A DNA stretch of 64,000 nt. Source: Monocercomonoides exilis (lineage: Eukaryota; Preaxostyla; Oxymonadida; Polymastigidae). Below are positions 1 through 10,502 of this stretch, in pieces (position 1 is the stretch's first letter; the number at the start of each line of letters is the position of its first letter). Under the pieces are notes generated by a model that was not told the origin of the DNA, made no database searches, and was given only the letters and a program-made list of their open reading frames with translations. Both the position numbers and the translations under genes were made by a program. The stretch is taken from contig LSRY02000023.1 of NCBI GenBank assembly GCA_001643675.2, positions 62,001-126,000 of the forward strand, read 5' to 3'.

Positions 1-57
1 ACCAACATAAATGAGATTTGATCAATGTCATAAAATAAAAAATTCGAGTTGATAAGC

Positions 58-3000
58 ATGGAATTACGTCTCAAACGAAAAACATGCACCACACTTTACA
101 CGCTTTTTTGTGTTTCTATAGTTTTTCACGCAATTTTCTGCAATGAAAAAGCGAGCTACGATGCCGATGCGATCAAAAAGAACGATTTTCAAGATAATAA
201 CATTGGAAGCCTTGGAGACACAAGCGAGAAGCGCAAAAATGCACCATCCTCGCGCACATCAAATGCAATCAGTGTGGCGAAGCCTAATGTGGTGCAGGAT
301 TTGGATTCATCTGGCTGGCCACGAAATACAGAAAAACGCTTAAAACGATTGCCGGTGGATGCAGAGAGGGCATTTTGTTATAAATTTCCTGCTGGCCTTG
401 CCAATGATGATAAGTACAAATGGAGCTTGATTTGGAGCCAGATGAAGGTTCTGAACTCGTCGTTGGCTGTTGAGCGAATAAATATCATCCAAAATGGCAC
501 ATGTGCGATATCTGTGAGAAATGAATTTTCTTTGCTATACGTTAGTGACTGCACGATAAGCGTGGTGACAGAAACAGAAGACTCTGCTTTTGAGTGTGCA
601 GGAGGAACAATACGAATGGCGAATATTTCTTTCCGAAGTCCCTTTCCGCAGCAAGCGCAGCCATCTCTTGTTTCAGCAGGAATATCCGCACAGCGTTTGA
701 CAGGGAGCGCTCATGTTTTGTGCTGCACATTTTCTTCGTTCTGTGCCTCGTCTGCGAATCCGTTCATTGGCGATGTCGATTTGTCATTTGCCTCAGCTTC
801 TTTTTGCAGCTTCCACAATGTGTCTGCTCGGAGCAGCAACAAAAACTCTCCACAAAGGCATTCTTTGCAGGAGAGCAAAATCGAAGGATGCACGGTCTCC
901 GATTGTGTTTGTCCAATTTATGGCGTTCTCATCTCTGGCTCTCGTGGATGTGGTTTCAGCTCCTCGAACACTTCTTTCATTCGTTCGAGAAACACCATTT
1001 CTCATCAGAACTTCACGAATGAAGCACAATCATTTTCAGAAGGTGATATCAAATTCGAAGATTGCAATTTCACCGAATGCAGCGCTGTTCATGGTGGTGC
1101 AATTGCAGTTAAAGGCGGAGCAAAGCTCACTGTTGACAAATGCTCATTTTCTGAATGCACCGATACATTTGATGGTTATTATGGCTATGGAGGTGCAATA
1201 TTTAGCAATGAAAGCGATTGTATGATTGAGAATTCAATGTTTAATTGTTGCAGAGGAACGGGAGCCATTTCTATCGGAGGAGCGTTTACTCATCTTTCAA
1301 ATAATTTTTCTCTGATAATTGGCTGTTCTTTTGAAAACTGTTCAGCAGCTTTTGGAGGAAGTGTTGCATGGGAAGAAGGAGCAAGTGGATCAATTTACAA
1401 CTCTGTCTTCAAAAACAGCAAAGCAATTTCAATTTATGCTGGAACAGTTTTTCTTCAAGAACCAAGGACTGATTTCGTGATGTCAAATTGTTACTTATTA
1501 AAAGGAGATTCGCAATTAGGAGCAGGAGGCTTTGACACTTCCGAAAATATCTTTAATAAGCAAGAGAAAATTCAGTTTTGCTTGTTTGAAAACAATACAG
1601 TGAATAAATCGACACATGCAGCAGATATTTATATTGGAAAAGGATTTAGCTTGACAAATACAATTCAGATATTGGAATGCTTTTCTCTTTCAACAGCTCC
1701 AAGGAAAGTCGTGCAATGCATTGCATATGCATTGGACTGCGGAGATAAAGGCGTTCAATATGATTCATATCTGCCAACAGCTCAGCCAGAAATACACATC
1801 AGCAATTCTGGAAGAAATATGGACACATGTGGAGGAACAGGCTCGGAATGCCAAACGGTGGAATATGGAGTGACAAGATGGAATTCATATTTGGGGCAGA
1901 ATGTTTTTATGGCCAATGAAGAATTTGAAGAAGACATGATTGAAATCGACTGGAGAAACATCGTTCTCAGCGGAGCAGAGAACAACGCATCAGCAATAAA
2001 GTGCCTCGAAGCCTCATCAACAGAATGTTTGATCTCCATTGGGAATGGCTCACTGAATGCAAAGAAGATTTCCTTTGCTTGCGTGTTCAACCGATCTGCA
2101 ATCACAATCAGCTCATCTGGTTCAATTATGTTGGAACTGTGCAGTTTCACCAAAAGCGCCCAATCGACTCAACCCTCAACAAAATCCTTGATTCAGGTTG
2201 AAGAAGGCTCTTTAATGATGGAATTTGTGAATGTCTCTGGGTTTTCATTTTCGCAAGGCTGTGCAATTGCTTTGTCGGATTGCAAATTTGTCTCTCTTTC
2301 GAATGCTTCTTTTTGGGATGTTGAGAGCGAGCAGAATGGCGGATGCCTGAATGCAGTGTGGAGCGAAGGGTTTGAGGATGCATGCACTGCCTCAATAAAT
2401 GGATGCGCCTTTGAACATTGTGTTGTTTCTGGGGATGGGAATGGAGGCGGGGCGCTGTTCCTCTCTTTGAAAAGTTCGTGTTCAGCAACAATTACGGAAT
2501 GTTCGTTCGAAGAATGCGAGGCGCCTTTCGATTCGCAGGTGGGATTCGGGGGAGGGATCTTTCTGAATCTTGAGCACTCCGATGCAGCATTTACCATCAC
2601 ATCTCCTTCATTTTCGTCAGAAAAGCCAAACAAAGCGAAGCATGGAAACGACTTGTTTGTCCAATCGCCATACCTGAAGGAATCGATCACGAACGAGACG
2701 CTTCCTTTTGCTTATGCGCTTGGACACGGCTCCTTTGATGACTTGCGCGGGTTCCATGGAAATGATCATGAACATTCGATTCCGTTGGTTCTGTTTCTGG
2801 AGGAAGTTGGGAGCACAATCCATGTTGGAAGCGAGGATGGTGCTGATACTGTGGTGTGCGGATTCTCGGATTATCCATGCCAGTCGGTTGATTATTGCAT
2901 GGAGAGACTGGCAGAGGTGAGTGCAAAGGCAATAGCTGTCGTTGAATCAGTGATAATTGAGAGCGAACTGAAACAGCCAGATTTAATCTTGAGATCATCA

Positions 3001-6000
3001 AACGCTTCAAAAGCTGGAATCACTTGTGCCAAATCGCTGAATACACTGACTGGAAAAGCGATGACAGCCACAGGGAATGTATCCATCGAGCTAATCCGCT
3101 TTTTGCTTCCATCTTCGTTTGATTCTGAGATAGAAACGCTGATATTCTTGTCTTCTGAGAGCAGCCTGTCGCTGACAAAGTGCGCGTTCGAGATGCAGGT
3201 GGGGGAGCTGAACCAGATGAGCTATTGGCTGTTTCAGATGAGCGGAGGAAGTCTCAATATGAACGAGTGCCTGTTGAGTTCAGCGAATCTTCAGCATGCG
3301 CCTATCGCAGTGAGTGAGAGCACAGCCAGCACACCAACAACGGCTATTTCATTGAATGTGAAAAACTCAGACATTGGCGATCAGCCTCTCATCGGTGTGA
3401 TTCCATCGTCAACATCCAAACAGCTGAACGATGGTACGAAGAGTGATGGGGTCGTCTCTCTTTCCCAATGCTCTTTTGAAGGGATCACCAACGGCGATGC
3501 AAACAGCGCTGTGTTAATTGCATCCTCAATTTCAAGCCATGTTGAGTGCTTGCACTGGAATGTCACGAATGCCAAAGGCGCTGAGAGCATGGAGGGAGGC
3601 GCGATGAAAATTGTTATCGAAGCCGAATCCCAATTCATGATGGAGAACGCCACATTCACGAAATGCTGTGCTGAAAGTGAAGCAGGTGGAAAAGGAGGAG
3701 GGGTCTATTTCGACTGCTCAGCTTCCAATGCATTTTCCTTCCGCCAGATGGCTTTCGATCAGTGCTCTGCAAAACACGGGAAAAACATGTTCTTTTTCTC
3801 GTCAGACCTGAATGTTTCGATCACAAAACAGTCATTGGCATTTGAAGTGAGTGAGACAGCAGGCGATGCAAATCTGCTCGTCGGGAGCGACTCCACAAAA
3901 ACTGACTTCGATCTGTGCCGATTTCTGATTGAATTTGCTTCACAAGAAATCCATCTCAGCAGGAACAGCGGGTGGGACGTCCTGCGGTGTGGGAGTGGAG
4001 AAGAGCCATGTGCAACAATGGAGTATGGGCAGAAGCACTTTCGTGCGTTGGATGAGCCAGCGCAACCAAACATGAGCACTTTTGTGATCATCGATGAAGT
4101 TCAAGTGGATTGCGAAGTCGACATTTCAGACATCGTTCTGACCTCCACTGATGCCGAGTCATGCCCAACTCTAACTTTTGGAGCAGCCATTTCTCCTCAG
4201 GCAGAAAAGCCAGAAGAAGGCGATTGTGTGCTTGCAAACAATGGAAAATGCTCCTTGATGAACATTGAGATCTGCTGCAGGGATGGCTCTGGGTGGAAAC
4301 AGACGAAGCTGATAAGCACTGGTGGCAGCTCCTTTGCCGCTCAAGGCTGCTCCTTCACCAGCACCTCCGACACCCCCATTCGTTATTGCATCGTTGCCTG
4401 CCTGTCTGGAACATGCGAATTGTCATTCTGCTCGTTCCAGTCCATCAAAGCCGAAAGTCACATTCTGATAGCCTCTCATGAGAGCAGCATTGACTGGACG
4501 AATGTTTCGATGAGCAACATGGAGCTGATGGGCAAAAGCATTGTGGCAGTGCTGGCGCAGGCAGAATTGCGAGGCGAGCCACAGATGTTGAATGAAGGCG
4601 ACAGTCCAAGAGTTGAGCTGAAATGCTGCACGCTTTTCTCGCTTCGCCAAAGTGCTCCTTCTGAGCCGTCGATCATCAGCTGCTGTGGAAGCGAGCCTTC
4701 CAGCGTGCTTGTCCAAAACACGTCGATCAAGAGCAGCGGAAGCAGCCTGAGCGAGAATGGCGGATGCATTGCCATGAAATTGAGCGAAGGAGGATATTTT
4801 GAGTGCCGTTTTTCCACAATCTCAGGATGCTTCTGCTCGGCGACTGGCAGAGGAGGCGCGATGTTCCTGGATTGTTCTTCGATTACAAGTGATGGGCTGC
4901 TTCCTTTCCTGTTGAAAAACACGACGTTCATGGAGAACAAAGCTTTCAGGGGAAGAGACGTGTATGTGAAATGTGCGAATGTTGAAGCTCAAATCGGGGC
5001 GGAGCTGTTCGAGCTCGACTTCAGGCCACCGTTTGTTCGGGAATTTGCGATGTGGGGATGCACTGCACCCGACTATGCGGACGAGCAAGATCTGCTGCTG
5101 CTTGTGGTTGTGTATCAGAGCGAGACGATATTTGCGTCTTCAACAGCGGACAACGCGTCTGATTCGCGGCAGTGTGGTGGGATGAGCGGGCCTTGCATTT
5201 CGGTGAATGTTGCGCTGGCACACGTCATTCCTTCTGTTTACAGCAATTTGCTGATCGACAAACGGGCTGCGGTGTCGGGGGAAGCAAGCGCTTGCGATGT
5301 CTCGATGAAGTCGCTGTCTGCAGAAGGGGAAAGAGGGAATATTGTGCTGAACAGCAGCATAGGAAGCAAGAGGAGCAGTCTCGTTTCGTGCTCGTCGAGA
5401 GTGAAAATGGAATCTCTTTCGTTTTTGTTTGGGAGCGCTTTTTCTTCTTCGCATTCCAGCTTGTTATTGCTGGCTGATGGCAACTTGTCGATTGCAGACA
5501 CAACATTTGCTCAAGAAGATTGGAGCGGAAGCTCTGAAACGAGGCTGAACTGCTCTGTCATTCTTGTGGAGAATGGGAGGCTGTCGATCAACAGATGCAC
5601 TTTTGCTTCTCTCCGTCTCAGTTCTTCGTGTGTTGCAGCAAGAGGGGGAGGACAATACTGCACGTTTATGGACTTGAACATTTCTGATGTGAATTGTGGA
5701 GAGTTATTTGATTTCAGCAATCTCACAAACCTGTCCATGTTGCAAGTGCTTGTTTCCAGCTGCATGTTTGATCGATCGGCTCTCATCCTTCGGAGCTGCA
5801 AAGACTCTCAGCTGCAGAAGGTTCAAGTCAAGAATGCAGAGAGCAAAGCAAGCTTGATTGTGTTTTGCTCAGACGGTTCAGGAGGCCATTCAAACATCCA
5901 GTGCAGCCACGTGGAACTCGACGATATACGCGTTTCAAAGGAATCGTTGCTTTCTGTTGAATGCGAAGATGCGAATGTTGAGATGAATTTCTTGGCCATT

Positions 6001-8412
6001 TGCAACGCGATGCTTGGAGAAGGGTGTGCAGTGAGTGTGGCATCAAACGCTTCGACATTCCGGCTGAAGCAGTCATCGTATCGAAACATTACCAGAAATT
6101 CGCTTGGACCGTGCTGTTTGGCTGCTTCTTCTTCATCTTCTTCATCTTCTTCATCTTCGTCTTTGTTGGTGGAGTTGGAGAACTGCACCAGCCAAAAATG
6201 CATCTCATCCTCAGAAAAGGGGAGAATTGCAGCTCTGACAGACTTAACAGATGTTAACTTATCTTCATGTTTATTTGATGGAGCAGCGAATGTGCAGCAT
6301 TTTGGAGTCAACGAAGATAGTTTCGAAAATGTGTGCCGGTGGAATGGGTCGATGGTTGATCTTCAGAATTGTTCTGGGCTGATGAAGGATTCGACACTGG
6401 CAAATTCAGAAAATGGAGGGCTTTCGTTGTCAGGTGGAAGTGTGGAGATATATGATGGGAGATTTGAGAACAACAATCCATCAATAGCGAATTATGGGTC
6501 GGCACGAAGAAACATTCTGTGTGGAAACTCAGCAAAATTGAAAGTTGCGAGCTTGAAAGGAGGGGATGGAGTGAAGGACAATACCTCTTTGTGGATATTG
6601 GATGAAGGATGCACGCTGGAAGGGATTGCAGGAGAAAGAGAATCACCATTTTTCATCCCGAGGGTGGAGAGCGTGTCATCGGAAAAGTCAGAGGAGAAGG
6701 TGGATGTTGTGTTCAGAGGATTGGTTCTCCTCCCTTGCAACCTCTCGTTCAAGACAGTTGCAGCGATTGGGGATGAGGAGGTGGTTGAGAAGTATTCGTT
6801 TGATGAAAGCGGTTTCATATCCGAAGAAGAGGTGCATGGGTCTGTTCCTACCAAGACAATTGAAGGGGTGGCAAGTGAAGCAGAAGTGAGAGTGAGCATG
6901 CTATTTGGGAGTGCTGATAAACCATCATCAACTGATTCATTTATCCTGAAGAACAAAAGCGAATCTCGGACAAATGGAAATGAAAAACTTGCTGAAGGAG
7001 GAAAAGAAGGGAAATCGATCTGGCCGATTATTGTTGTTATATTGGCTGTGATGTTTCTAATTGTTCTTGTTGTTTCGATTACGTTGGGGGTCAGATGGAG
7101 AAAGCAAAAGAGAAGAACAGAAGAATTGGAGATAATTGTGGAAGACACAGTGAAAAAGGATCCGAAGCTGATTGAGATGATGACGATGGAGATGTCGCCA
7201 GAGGAGCAATGGCGAAGAGCAGAGAGAGAGGCAGAGAAGAAAAACGAGGAGAATGCAAAGAGGAGGATGTGTGGAAAGAAGATGGTGCATTCGGAGTCTG
7301 AAGAGTATTTGCTGAGCGAGAGTGGATCAACAGAATACATTCTTGGGAAAGATTCAGACAAGATCCCAGAATGGATGCTGGAGAAGGTTGAGGAAGAAGA
7401 GACAAGAAAGAGATCACCATCACCATCCATTTCATCAACTTCAACAACAGACACTTCGGACACAGACACAACATTTGTTCGATCGGAGGGTCTGTGCCCC
7501 ACCACCTCATCGATGTCGAATCTGGTGGATGCGATGGCCTGCTCGTCTCCACATGAGAAGCTGATTGTGGATTTGAGAGATTCGTTGTTTATGTTGTTGC
7601 ATGGGCGGAACGAGAAGAAGGAAATGGCTATTGGCACTCTTCAGCAAAGAGAGCAGACAGCTGCGCAGATCCTGTTCTGGGTGGCTAATCTCGCGCTGCA
7701 CGTCTTCGACGAAATGGAAAACACTCTTTCATCTCTTTCCAATCTGAGTTCGCTCATTGTTCTTTTCTCAGAGCACATGGTGATCTGCATTGCCCTCCAC
7801 TCGGACTGCTCTTCTTCCGATGATTCGGATTCGTCGTCTGTTTTTTCTTCGTCGTCCATTGTGACATCTGCGTCTGATTGCTCATGTGCGAATAAGAAAG
7901 GAAGAGGCTCGCCTCCGCCTTCGTCAGCGTTTGAAGATGATGAGGACAACAAATTAGAAAGCTTGAGGTGGAAGGCGCCAGAGCTGCTGATGAACAAGAA
8001 GATGGGAGCAACGAAGAAGTCAGTGGCATTCTCGATTGGGATGATGCTGTGGGAGTGCCTGACGCTGGAGATCCCGTTTGGGGAGTATGAGGCAGGGACA
8101 GCAGGAGACAAGATTGTGAATGGGGAGAGGCCTGCAAATGGAGCAGAAAGGGAGTCATCGTTGTTTGAGTGCATGAGGTCGTGCTTGAGCCAAGAAGCAG
8201 CAGACCGGCCGAAGCTGATGGAGTTGAAGCGGGAGTTCATCCAGCGATTTCCGCCAGGGGCAGTGGCAGTAACGATTTCTGATGCAGTTGATTATGAATG
8301 CTTTTCGAATTGTGTGGAGGGAAATGAAGAGAGCAAAGAAAGCGATGGATCTGATGGATCTGATGGATCTGATGGGAGCAGTTCAAAGACGCTTCTTGTT
8401 AAAGAAAAATGA
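58..8412 (+). CDS. Giant receptor-like protein: beta-helix ectodomain, one TM, cytoplasmic pseudokinase (left-arm copy)
   Basis: A single exon encodes 2784 aa. The ATG at 58 is chosen because the upstream ATG at the position homologous to the right-arm copy is followed at once by a stop here. Residues 1-28 form a signal peptide. Residues about 180-2240 are a right-handed beta-helix/Pmp-like ectodomain with short turns such as CSFENCSAAFGG and GGA/GGG steps. A cassette hinge of the form CG-x4-PC recurs near residues 591, 934, 1311 and 1706. Residues about 2321-2343 form a membrane span followed by basic RWRKQKRR. The tail ends in a kinase-like fold with APEL near 2640, FSIGMMLWE near 2658 and a late RP. 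No glycine loop, HRD or DFG is visible, so a catalytically dead pseudokinase is inferred. A DGS repeat lies near the C-terminus. A cell-surface sensor or adhesion role is likely, but the ligand is unknown. Confidence 0.9.
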   Translation: MELRLKRKTCTTLYTLFCVSIVFHAIFCNEKASYDADAIKKNDFQDNNIGSLGDTSEKRKNAPSSRTSNAISVAKPNVVQDLDSSGWPRNTEKRLKRLPVDAERAFCYKFPAGLANDDKYKWSLIWSQMKVLNSSLAVERINIIQNGTCAISVRNEFSLLYVSDCTISVVTETEDSAFECAGGTIRMANISFRSPFPQQAQPSLVSAGISAQRLTGSAHVLCCTFSSFCASSANPFIGDVDLSFASASFCSFHNVSARSSNKNSPQRHSLQESKIEGCTVSDCVCPIYGVLISGSRGCGFSSSNTSFIRSRNTISHQNFTNEAQSFSEGDIKFEDCNFTECSAVHGGAIAVKGGAKLTVDKCSFSECTDTFDGYYGYGGAIFSNESDCMIENSMFNCCRGTGAISIGGAFTHLSNNFSLIIGCSFENCSAAFGGSVAWEEGASGSIYNSVFKNSKAISIYAGTVFLQEPRTDFVMSNCYLLKGDSQLGAGGFDTSENIFNKQEKIQFCLFENNTVNKSTHAADIYIGKGFSLTNTIQILECFSLSTAPRKVVQCIAYALDCGDKGVQYDSYLPTAQPEIHISNSGRNMDTCGGTGSECQTVEYGVTRWNSYLGQNVFMANEEFEEDMIEIDWRNIVLSGAENNASAIKCLEASSTECLISIGNGSLNAKKISFACVFNRSAITISSSGSIMLELCSFTKSAQSTQPSTKSLIQVEEGSLMMEFVNVSGFSFSQGCAIALSDCKFVSLSNASFWDVESEQNGGCLNAVWSEGFEDACTASINGCAFEHCVVSGDGNGGGALFLSLKSSCSATITECSFEECEAPFDSQVGFGGGIFLNLEHSDAAFTITSPSFSSEKPNKAKHGNDLFVQSPYLKESITNETLPFAYALGHGSFDDLRGFHGNDHEHSIPLVLFLEEVGSTIHVGSEDGADTVVCGFSDYPCQSVDYCMERLAEVSAKAIAVVESVIIESELKQPDLILRSSNASKAGITCAKSLNTLTGKAMTATGNVSIELIRFLLPSSFDSEIETLIFLSSESSLSLTKCAFEMQVGELNQMSYWLFQMSGGSLNMNECLLSSANLQHAPIAVSESTASTPTTAISLNVKNSDIGDQPLIGVIPSSTSKQLNDGTKSDGVVSLSQCSFEGITNGDANSAVLIASSISSHVECLHWNVTNAKGAESMEGGAMKIVIEAESQFMMENATFTKCCAESEAGGKGGGVYFDCSASNAFSFRQMAFDQCSAKHGKNMFFFSSDLNVSITKQSLAFEVSETAGDANLLVGSDSTKTDFDLCRFLIEFASQEIHLSRNSGWDVLRCGSGEEPCATMEYGQKHFRALDEPAQPNMSTFVIIDEVQVDCEVDISDIVLTSTDAESCPTLTFGAAISPQAEKPEEGDCVLANNGKCSLMNIEICCRDGSGWKQTKLISTGGSSFAAQGCSFTSTSDTPIRYCIVACLSGTCELSFCSFQSIKAESHILIASHESSIDWTNVSMSNMELMGKSIVAVLAQAELRGEPQMLNEGDSPRVELKCCTLFSLRQSAPSEPSIISCCGSEPSSVLVQNTSIKSSGSSLSENGGCIAMKLSEGGYFECRFSTISGCFCSATGRGGAMFLDCSSITSDGLLPFLLKNTTFMENKAFRGRDVYVKCANVEAQIGAELFELDFRPPFVREFAMWGCTAPDYADEQDLLLLVVVYQSETIFASSTADNASDSRQCGGMSGPCISVNVALAHVIPSVYSNLLIDKRAAVSGEASACDVSMKSLSAEGERGNIVLNSSIGSKRSSLVSCSSRVKMESLSFLFGSAFSSSHSSLLLLADGNLSIADTTFAQEDWSGSSETRLNCSVILVENGRLSINRCTFASLRLSSSCVAARGGGQYCTFMDLNISDVNCGELFDFSNLTNLSMLQVLVSSCMFDRSALILRSCKDSQLQKVQVKNAESKASLIVFCSDGSGGHSNIQCSHVELDDIRVSKESLLSVECEDANVEMNFLAICNAMLGEGCAVSVASNASTFRLKQSSYRNITRNSLGPCCLAASSSSSSSSSSSSLLVELENCTSQKCISSSEKGRIAALTDLTDVNLSSCLFDGAANVQHFGVNEDSFENVCRWNGSMVDLQNCSGLMKDSTLANSENGGLSLSGGSVEIYDGRFENNNPSIANYGSARRNILCGNSAKLKVASLKGGDGVKDNTSLWILDEGCTLEGIAGERESPFFIPRVESVSSEKSEEKVDVVFRGLVLLPCNLSFKTVAAIGDEEVVEKYSFDESGFISEEEVHGSVPTKTIEGVASEAEVRVSMLFGSADKPSSTDSFILKNKSESRTNGNEKLAEGGKEGKSIWPIIVVILAVMFLIVLVVSITLGVRWRKQKRRTEELEIIVEDTVKKDPKLIEMMTMEMSPEEQWRRAEREAEKKNEENAKRRMCGKKMVHSESEEYLLSESGSTEYILGKDSDKIPEWMLEKVEEEETRKRSPSPSISSTSTTDTSDTDTTFVRSEGLCPTTSSMSNLVDAMACSSPHEKLIVDLRDSLFMLLHGRNEKKEMAIGTLQQREQTAAQILFWVANLALHVFDEMENTLSSLSNLSSLIVLFSEHMVICIALHSDCSSSDDSDSSSVFSSSSIVTSASDCSCANKKGRGSPPPSSAFEDDEDNKLESLRWKAPELLMNKKMGATKKSVAFSIGMMLWECLTLEIPFGEYEAGTAGDKIVNGERPANGAERESSLFECMRSCLSQEAADRPKLMELKREFIQRFPPGAVAVTISDAVDYECFSNCVEGNEESKESDGSDGSDGSDGSSSKTLLVKEK

Positions 8413-9429
8413 GATTGTGGAATTAAAAAAAAATACATTTTCTTTCTTTCTTTTTTATTGAAATGCATTTTGCATTTATTGTTTGCGTGCGTGAATATTC
8501 AACAACTTATTATTCGTTCGAAATATATTTTACAATTTTTTTGTTTCATCTTTTTCGTTTTTTATCGCAAATTGTATTTTTTCGTTGATGTTGATGGGTG
8601 GTTTATATAATATTATATTATATATTTATATATGTACTTCCAATTACAATTCTTATTCACCCTTCCTGTGACAATTAGCACAAACACACCACCAGCTTGT
8701 TGAGTTGAAGAGTATGTCAGTTTTCTTGAAAGGAAAATGCTCTTTTCGCAATTGCTGATATCTTTTTCAATTCATCAACAGCACACACCAAAAATAATAC
8801 AAAACAAGAATTTTTGCAATCGAATTAACAGTTTCGAAAACAATCAATGCGAAATTGATATGACAAAGAAGCTTGTTTATTTGCAAAAAAATAAAATAAA
8901 ATAAAATAAATATTTTCAAAAACTATTTCTCTCAATCACGAAATGCTTTCATCTGAGCGATTGCTTTCGAAATCAGCCAATTGCTCTGGCGGAGGTTTAT
9001 TTCCTTCCTTTTTGTTGTTTCCTTTTCCATTCAAATAAAGATGCTCAAATTGTTTCCATTTCTTTTGAATAAATACCTCGATTCTTTTTTTTTTTTCTGA
9101 GCAATATGAAAATGCTGTGTTCTTTGCTGCTGATGAAGCAATCACCAAATGCGAATGTCCTCTCTCAAAACGCTTCTTGTTGTCAGTGCAGAAAAGTATT
9201 TTTATTTTTTTTATCTCTTCGCCTTCTTTTTCTCCAGCTTCCTCTTCAATCTCGCCTGGAGCAGCTCGCCGATCTGCTTCGCCATTCCGGAGGCAGAGAA
9301 GGGAAGAGAAGGAATCAGTTGAGAATGAACAGTCATCATCCTCATCAGGATCAGTAATTGCACCCTTTGAATGCCTCTGCGGTGGCAGCGCCATCAATGT
9401 CAGGATGTTTGATGAATAACATCGATAGC
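8413..9429. other. AT-rich 3' flank and intergenic sequence of left arm
   Basis: No convincing gene is visible. The first 500 bp after the giant-gene stop are AT-rich with T and A runs and a short ATAAA-type repeat near 8890-8910. From about 8940 base composition becomes more coding-like on both strands. Open frames here are short and mutually overlapping, and none carries a recognisable motif. The stretch is repeated almost unchanged, inverted, at 26299-27313. Confidence 0.6.
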
Positions 9430-10502
9430 TGATTGAGGATTGTTGTATCTGAGGCATCTGGACAGCACATACTGAGGGGTTATGTTGTGAAGAGGCATAA
9501 GATGATGAACGGGGGGTATGTTGCATTCACCCACGATACGATTCCTTTGGTGATGCTTTCAGTTCCGTTGGTAGAGCTGCTTCCTTCGCTTGCAGAGTTC
9601 GTGGGCATAGAGAAGGTGAGCAAGTGGATCTTTCCTTAGAGAGTTGTGAATGCATTCCCGACGATCTACAATCTGCTTGACCCATCGCTGCTGCCATTTG
9701 TGATGGCGAGGAAGGTATCCCTTAAGCAGAAGTCGAGGCCTGTTGTGATGAAGCTGAAGATGAGCGATGGGGTGAGAGATTGCAGGGCGTGAAGTGGGGG
9801 AGATTGAGGAAAAGTCACTGAAGGAGGCGGGGCTGAGGATGGAGGATGTGGTTCTGCAGCCTGATGCGATTGCGCTGGAGGTGTTGGAGGAGAGAGAAGA
9901 GGCAGAGGAGGAAGAAGAAGAAATGTGGTGAAAGGAGGCTGTCCGACAGCATGCAGGGAGTTTATAAAAACAATCGAAGAGAATCAGTGCAAATTTGAAG
10001 ATGCGAGGGTGCTGCTGGTTGTGGATGCGCTTGGGCAGAGGATGGGGATGAGGCAGGCAAGCAACATTCAACAGAAACTGATGTGTGTATAGTTTCGCCA
10101 GCCGATGGCATTCAACAGAAGAATTCAAGAGCAGAAGAAGAAGCAGCAGATGTGTCTTTGGGCATAACTTCAGGTGAAAGTGCAGAAGTGATGAGGAAAG
10201 ATGTGGAGCAGATGAAAATGTCGATGAATGGCTTGGCCATGAATGAGGACCAAGGCAGAAAGAGATGTTCGATTGATTTGGAGATGGAGGAAGAAGAGAA
10301 AGAAGAGGAAGAAGGGCAGATTCTGCATGTGGAATCGCTGCTGAGTGTTTCTGTTGCATCTGAGGTGTTTGAGGCTGGTTGGAGAGAGTGCACACAACAT
10401 CTGCCTGCAATGTCTGCTTGCGAAGGCAGCAACCAAGAACAAATGAGAATGTTTGTTTTTCACGAGACAACTGAGAGAAACAAAGTTCATGCCAACGTTT
10501 GA
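9430..10502 (+). pseudogene. Decayed copy of an unrecognised large protein gene (left arm)
   Basis: Three or more plus-strand segments read like real protein but are broken. Frame one (9433-9639) includes ILRGYVVKRHKMMNGGYVAF and ends in an in-frame TAG, after which coding-like sequence continues in the same frame (VVNAFPTIYNLLDP) to a TGA near 9792. It resumes in another frame with EIEEKSLKEAGLRMEDVVL up to a TGA near 9930. It resumes again with CPTACREF and DARVLLVVDALGQRMG, then an open stretch at 10083-10502 containing SLSVSVASEVFEAGW-like sequence. I see no intron signals that would repair the breaks. The family is not recognised. The same stops appear in the right-arm copy. Weak coding-like traces continue toward 12.4 kb. 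Confidence 0.45.

Noticed and set aside
6492-7637. Long open frame (381 codons) antisense to the left giant gene, and similar ones opposite the other giant genes
   Set aside because: Codon-pattern shadow of the sense gene: Ser/Phe-rich, no domains. It recurs wherever the conserved pseudokinase tail occurs.
8344-8378. ATCTGATGG tandem units as a possible CRISPR-like or regulatory array
   Set aside because: They are in-frame codons of a short Asp-Gly-Ser repeat at the giant protein's C-terminus, with no spacers.
9559-10470. 303-codon minus-strand open frame in the left arm, also as 25258-26169 in the right arm
   Set aside because: Its product is low-complexity Ser/Leu/His-rich, and the opposite strand carries the more protein-like (though broken) sequence. 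It is probably a shadow of the pseudogene.
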